Positions 62,815 to 64,000 of a DNA stretch of 64,000 nt are shown piece by piece. The stretch spans positions 434,001-498,000 of the forward strand of contig NZ_JABAHZ010000001.1 in NCBI RefSeq assembly GCF_012641265.1. The letters run 5' to 3'. Below the pieces are notes generated by a model. The model did no database searches. It was not told where the DNA came from and was given only the letters and a program-made list of their open reading frames with translations. Positions within the stretch are counted from its first letter, which is position 1. Each line of letters starts with the position of its first letter. This DNA comes from Chitinophaga eiseniae. GTDB lineage: Bacteria; Bacteroidota; Bacteroidia; Chitinophagales; Chitinophagaceae. Made by a program: the position numbers and the translations under genes.

Positions 62815-62839
62815 AGGAGGATGGGAAAGCCATCCTCCT
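62815..62839 (+). terminator. Intercistronic hairpin between susD and GH97 genes
   Basis: AGGAGGATGG / CCATCCTCCT is a perfect 10-bp stem with loop GAAAG, followed by ACGATATTTTATT. It ends 28 bp before the GH97 start and may lower read-through into the enzyme gene. Confidence 0.6.
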
Positions 62840-62867
62840 ACGATATTTTATTAAAAACAAAAGTCTG

Positions 62868-64000
62868 ATGATGTTTTCCAGGTGCAAGAAACGCTTGCTT
62901 TTATTGAGTTGTTGTTTTTCCTTATCTATCTTTTGTGCAACAGCACAAAAGACTGTGCAGTTAGAAGCCCCCGATGGGAAAACCCGGTTCCGGCTGTTTG
63001 TAGACGAGGGAGGTAAAATCGGGTATGATATTTTTTACCAGCAGCAGGAAGTGATTGAACGCTCCCCTCTGGGACTGGAGGGCTGGAGTGATCATTTGCA
63101 TTTGATGACCGTTCGGCAGAGCGAAAAAGACGCTTCCTGGAAGCCGGTGTATGGAGAGAGAAGCGTAGTGCTTGACCAGTACCATGCCGGCATGTTTACA
63201 TTCGAAGGAAATGAAAAACAACAGCTGCAAATAGAGGTCCGGGTCTATAACGAAGGCGTAGCTTTTCGTTATTGTTTTCCGGGAGGGGCTGGCAATAAAG
63301 TACGTATTCAAAAAGACCTGTCTGCATTCACGCTACCGGCGGGCACAATGGCCTGGTTTACCAATCATGCCCAGGGAAGTTACCGCTTGTTGCCATTGGA
63401 GAAATGGCCATCAGGCGCCGAAAGACCATTGACCTTACAGCTAAAGAACGGGCTATACGCTGCCCTGGCCGAAGCAGAAGTAGTAGACTACTGCCGTACC
63501 TATTTTGCATTAGACTCCACCAAAGCCAATACCATAGCTTGTGCTATGTATGAACCGGTGGAGTTGTCAAAACCATTTTCCACGCCGTGGCGGGTAATCA
63601 TGATAGCAGAAAAACCTACGCAGTTATTACAACATAATGACCTGTTACTGAACCTGAATTTACCTTGCGCCATTAAAAATACCGCCTGGATAAAGCCTGG
63701 TAAAGTAATGCGTGAAATGACCTTATCTACCGATGGGGCAATGAAGCAGGTAGACTTTGCCGTGAAGCGACATTTGCAATACATCCACTTTGATGCAGGC
63801 TGGTATGGTTATGAATACGATACTGCTTCAGATGCATCGCATGTACAGGTGGATCCCCGCCGTAATCCGAAGAATGACTTGAGTTTGCCAGCAGTGATCA
63901 GCTACGCCAAACAACATGGCATCGGCGTTTTCTTATACGTAAATCAAATTGCGTTGGCAAAGCAGCTGGATAGCTTGTTGCCGTTGTATGAAAAATGGGG
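62868..64000 (+). CDS. Glycoside hydrolase family 97 protein, N-terminal part (runs off the window)
   Basis: About 377 residues are visible: a signal peptide (LLLLSCCFSLSIFCATAQ), the GH97 N-terminal beta-sandwich domain (APDGKTRFRLFVDEGGKIGYDIFY, VRVYNEGVAFRYCFPG, LPLEKWPSG), and the start of the TIM barrel (RHLQYIHFDAGWYGYEYD). GH97 enzymes are calcium-dependent alpha-glucosidases (inverting) or alpha-galactosidases (retaining); the residues that separate the two lie beyond the right edge. A periplasmic enzyme releasing sugars from the oligosaccharides imported by the SusC/SusD upstream is expected. An ATG at 62871 is an alternative start. Confidence 0.88.
   Translation, partial: MMFSRCKKRLLLLSCCFSLSIFCATAQKTVQLEAPDGKTRFRLFVDEGGKIGYDIFYQQQEVIERSPLGLEGWSDHLHLMTVRQSEKDASWKPVYGERSVVLDQYHAGMFTFEGNEKQQLQIEVRVYNEGVAFRYCFPGGAGNKVRIQKDLSAFTLPAGTMAWFTNHAQGSYRLLPLEKWPSGAERPLTLQLKNGLYAALAEAEVVDYCRTYFALDSTKANTIACAMYEPVELSKPFSTPWRVIMIAEKPTQLLQHNDLLLNLNLPCAIKNTAWIKPGKVMREMTLSTDGAMKQVDFAVKRHLQYIHFDAGWYGYEYDTASDASHVQVDPRRNPKNDLSLPAVISYAKQHGIGVFLYVNQIALAKQLDSLLPLYEKW

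Noticed and set aside
1..64000. Genomic island, prophage or integrated element
   Set aside because: No integrase, transposase, att-like repeat or phage structural module was found; the tRNA-like sequence at 9748 has no direct repeat copy that I can see in the window.

Overview
The window comes from a member of the Bacteroidota, most likely Chitinophagaceae and close to Chitinophaga. I infer this from three ECF sigma / FecR / SusC-SusD circuits whose SusC proteins carry an N-terminal STN domain, a type IX secretion sorting domain, an Oar-like TonB receptor, GldF/GldG-type ABC permeases, promoter-like TAnnTTTG elements and moderate GC content. I see no transposase, integrase, phage module, CRISPR array or rRNA. 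The window reads as ordinary chromosome rich in nutrient-uptake and envelope genes.

Layout. 1-1215: the tail of a truncated gene, then a secreted protein with a tail-fibre (S74) chaperone domain. 9573 to 1338 (minus): circuit A, with ECF sigma, FecR, SusC, SusD and a thioredoxin-like protein. 9711-9909: a small minus-strand transcription unit with promoter-like boxes, a degenerate tRNA-Cys-like sequence and a terminator. 10234-13383: an Oar-like TonB receptor. 31221 to 13459 (minus): an almost gapless run of twelve genes. It starts with circuit B (ECF sigma, FecR, SusC, SusD, DUF4397 lipoprotein), continues with a second ECF sigma that has a membrane tail, then an ABC ATPase with two GldF-GldG fusion permeases, two tandem MutS-family ATPases and a periplasmic trypsin-like protease.

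31411-35691: a YcxB-like membrane protein, then a TPR sensor kinase and LuxR-type regulator pair followed by a small membrane protein and a SIMPL-domain protein. 35757-39861: an AsmA-like envelope protein, then a divergent kinase-fold phosphotransferase and SDR oxidoreductase that share a short promoter region. 40332-44177: a giant secreted CSLREA / beta-helix / DUF11 protein with a T9SS sorting domain. 44328-47724 (minus): a DUF4157 (eCIS-core) protein, a small acidic unknown protein and a NamZ-type (DUF1343) muramidase homologue. 47889-49393: an alpha/beta hydrolase and a DHFR-like reductase. 49478-52850 (minus): a sedolisin protease with a C-terminal PLL-type beta-propeller, and a lipoprotein. 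53321-55102: a phospholipase-D-like protein with a basic tail.

55626-64000 (plus): circuit C, with ECF sigma, FecR, SusC, SusD and the start of a GH97 glycoside hydrolase. This is a small polysaccharide-utilisation locus, probably for an alpha-glucan or alpha-galactoside.

Within each circuit the SusC STN domain is expected to signal to the periplasmic part of FecR, which releases the sigma factor to transcribe susCD. The least ordinary parts are the tRNA-Cys-like unit, the ABC-exporter/tandem-MutS gene string, the DUF4157 plus small-protein pair, the hydrophobic C-termini on all four sigma factors, and the hairpin immediately before the circuit C susC start codon.
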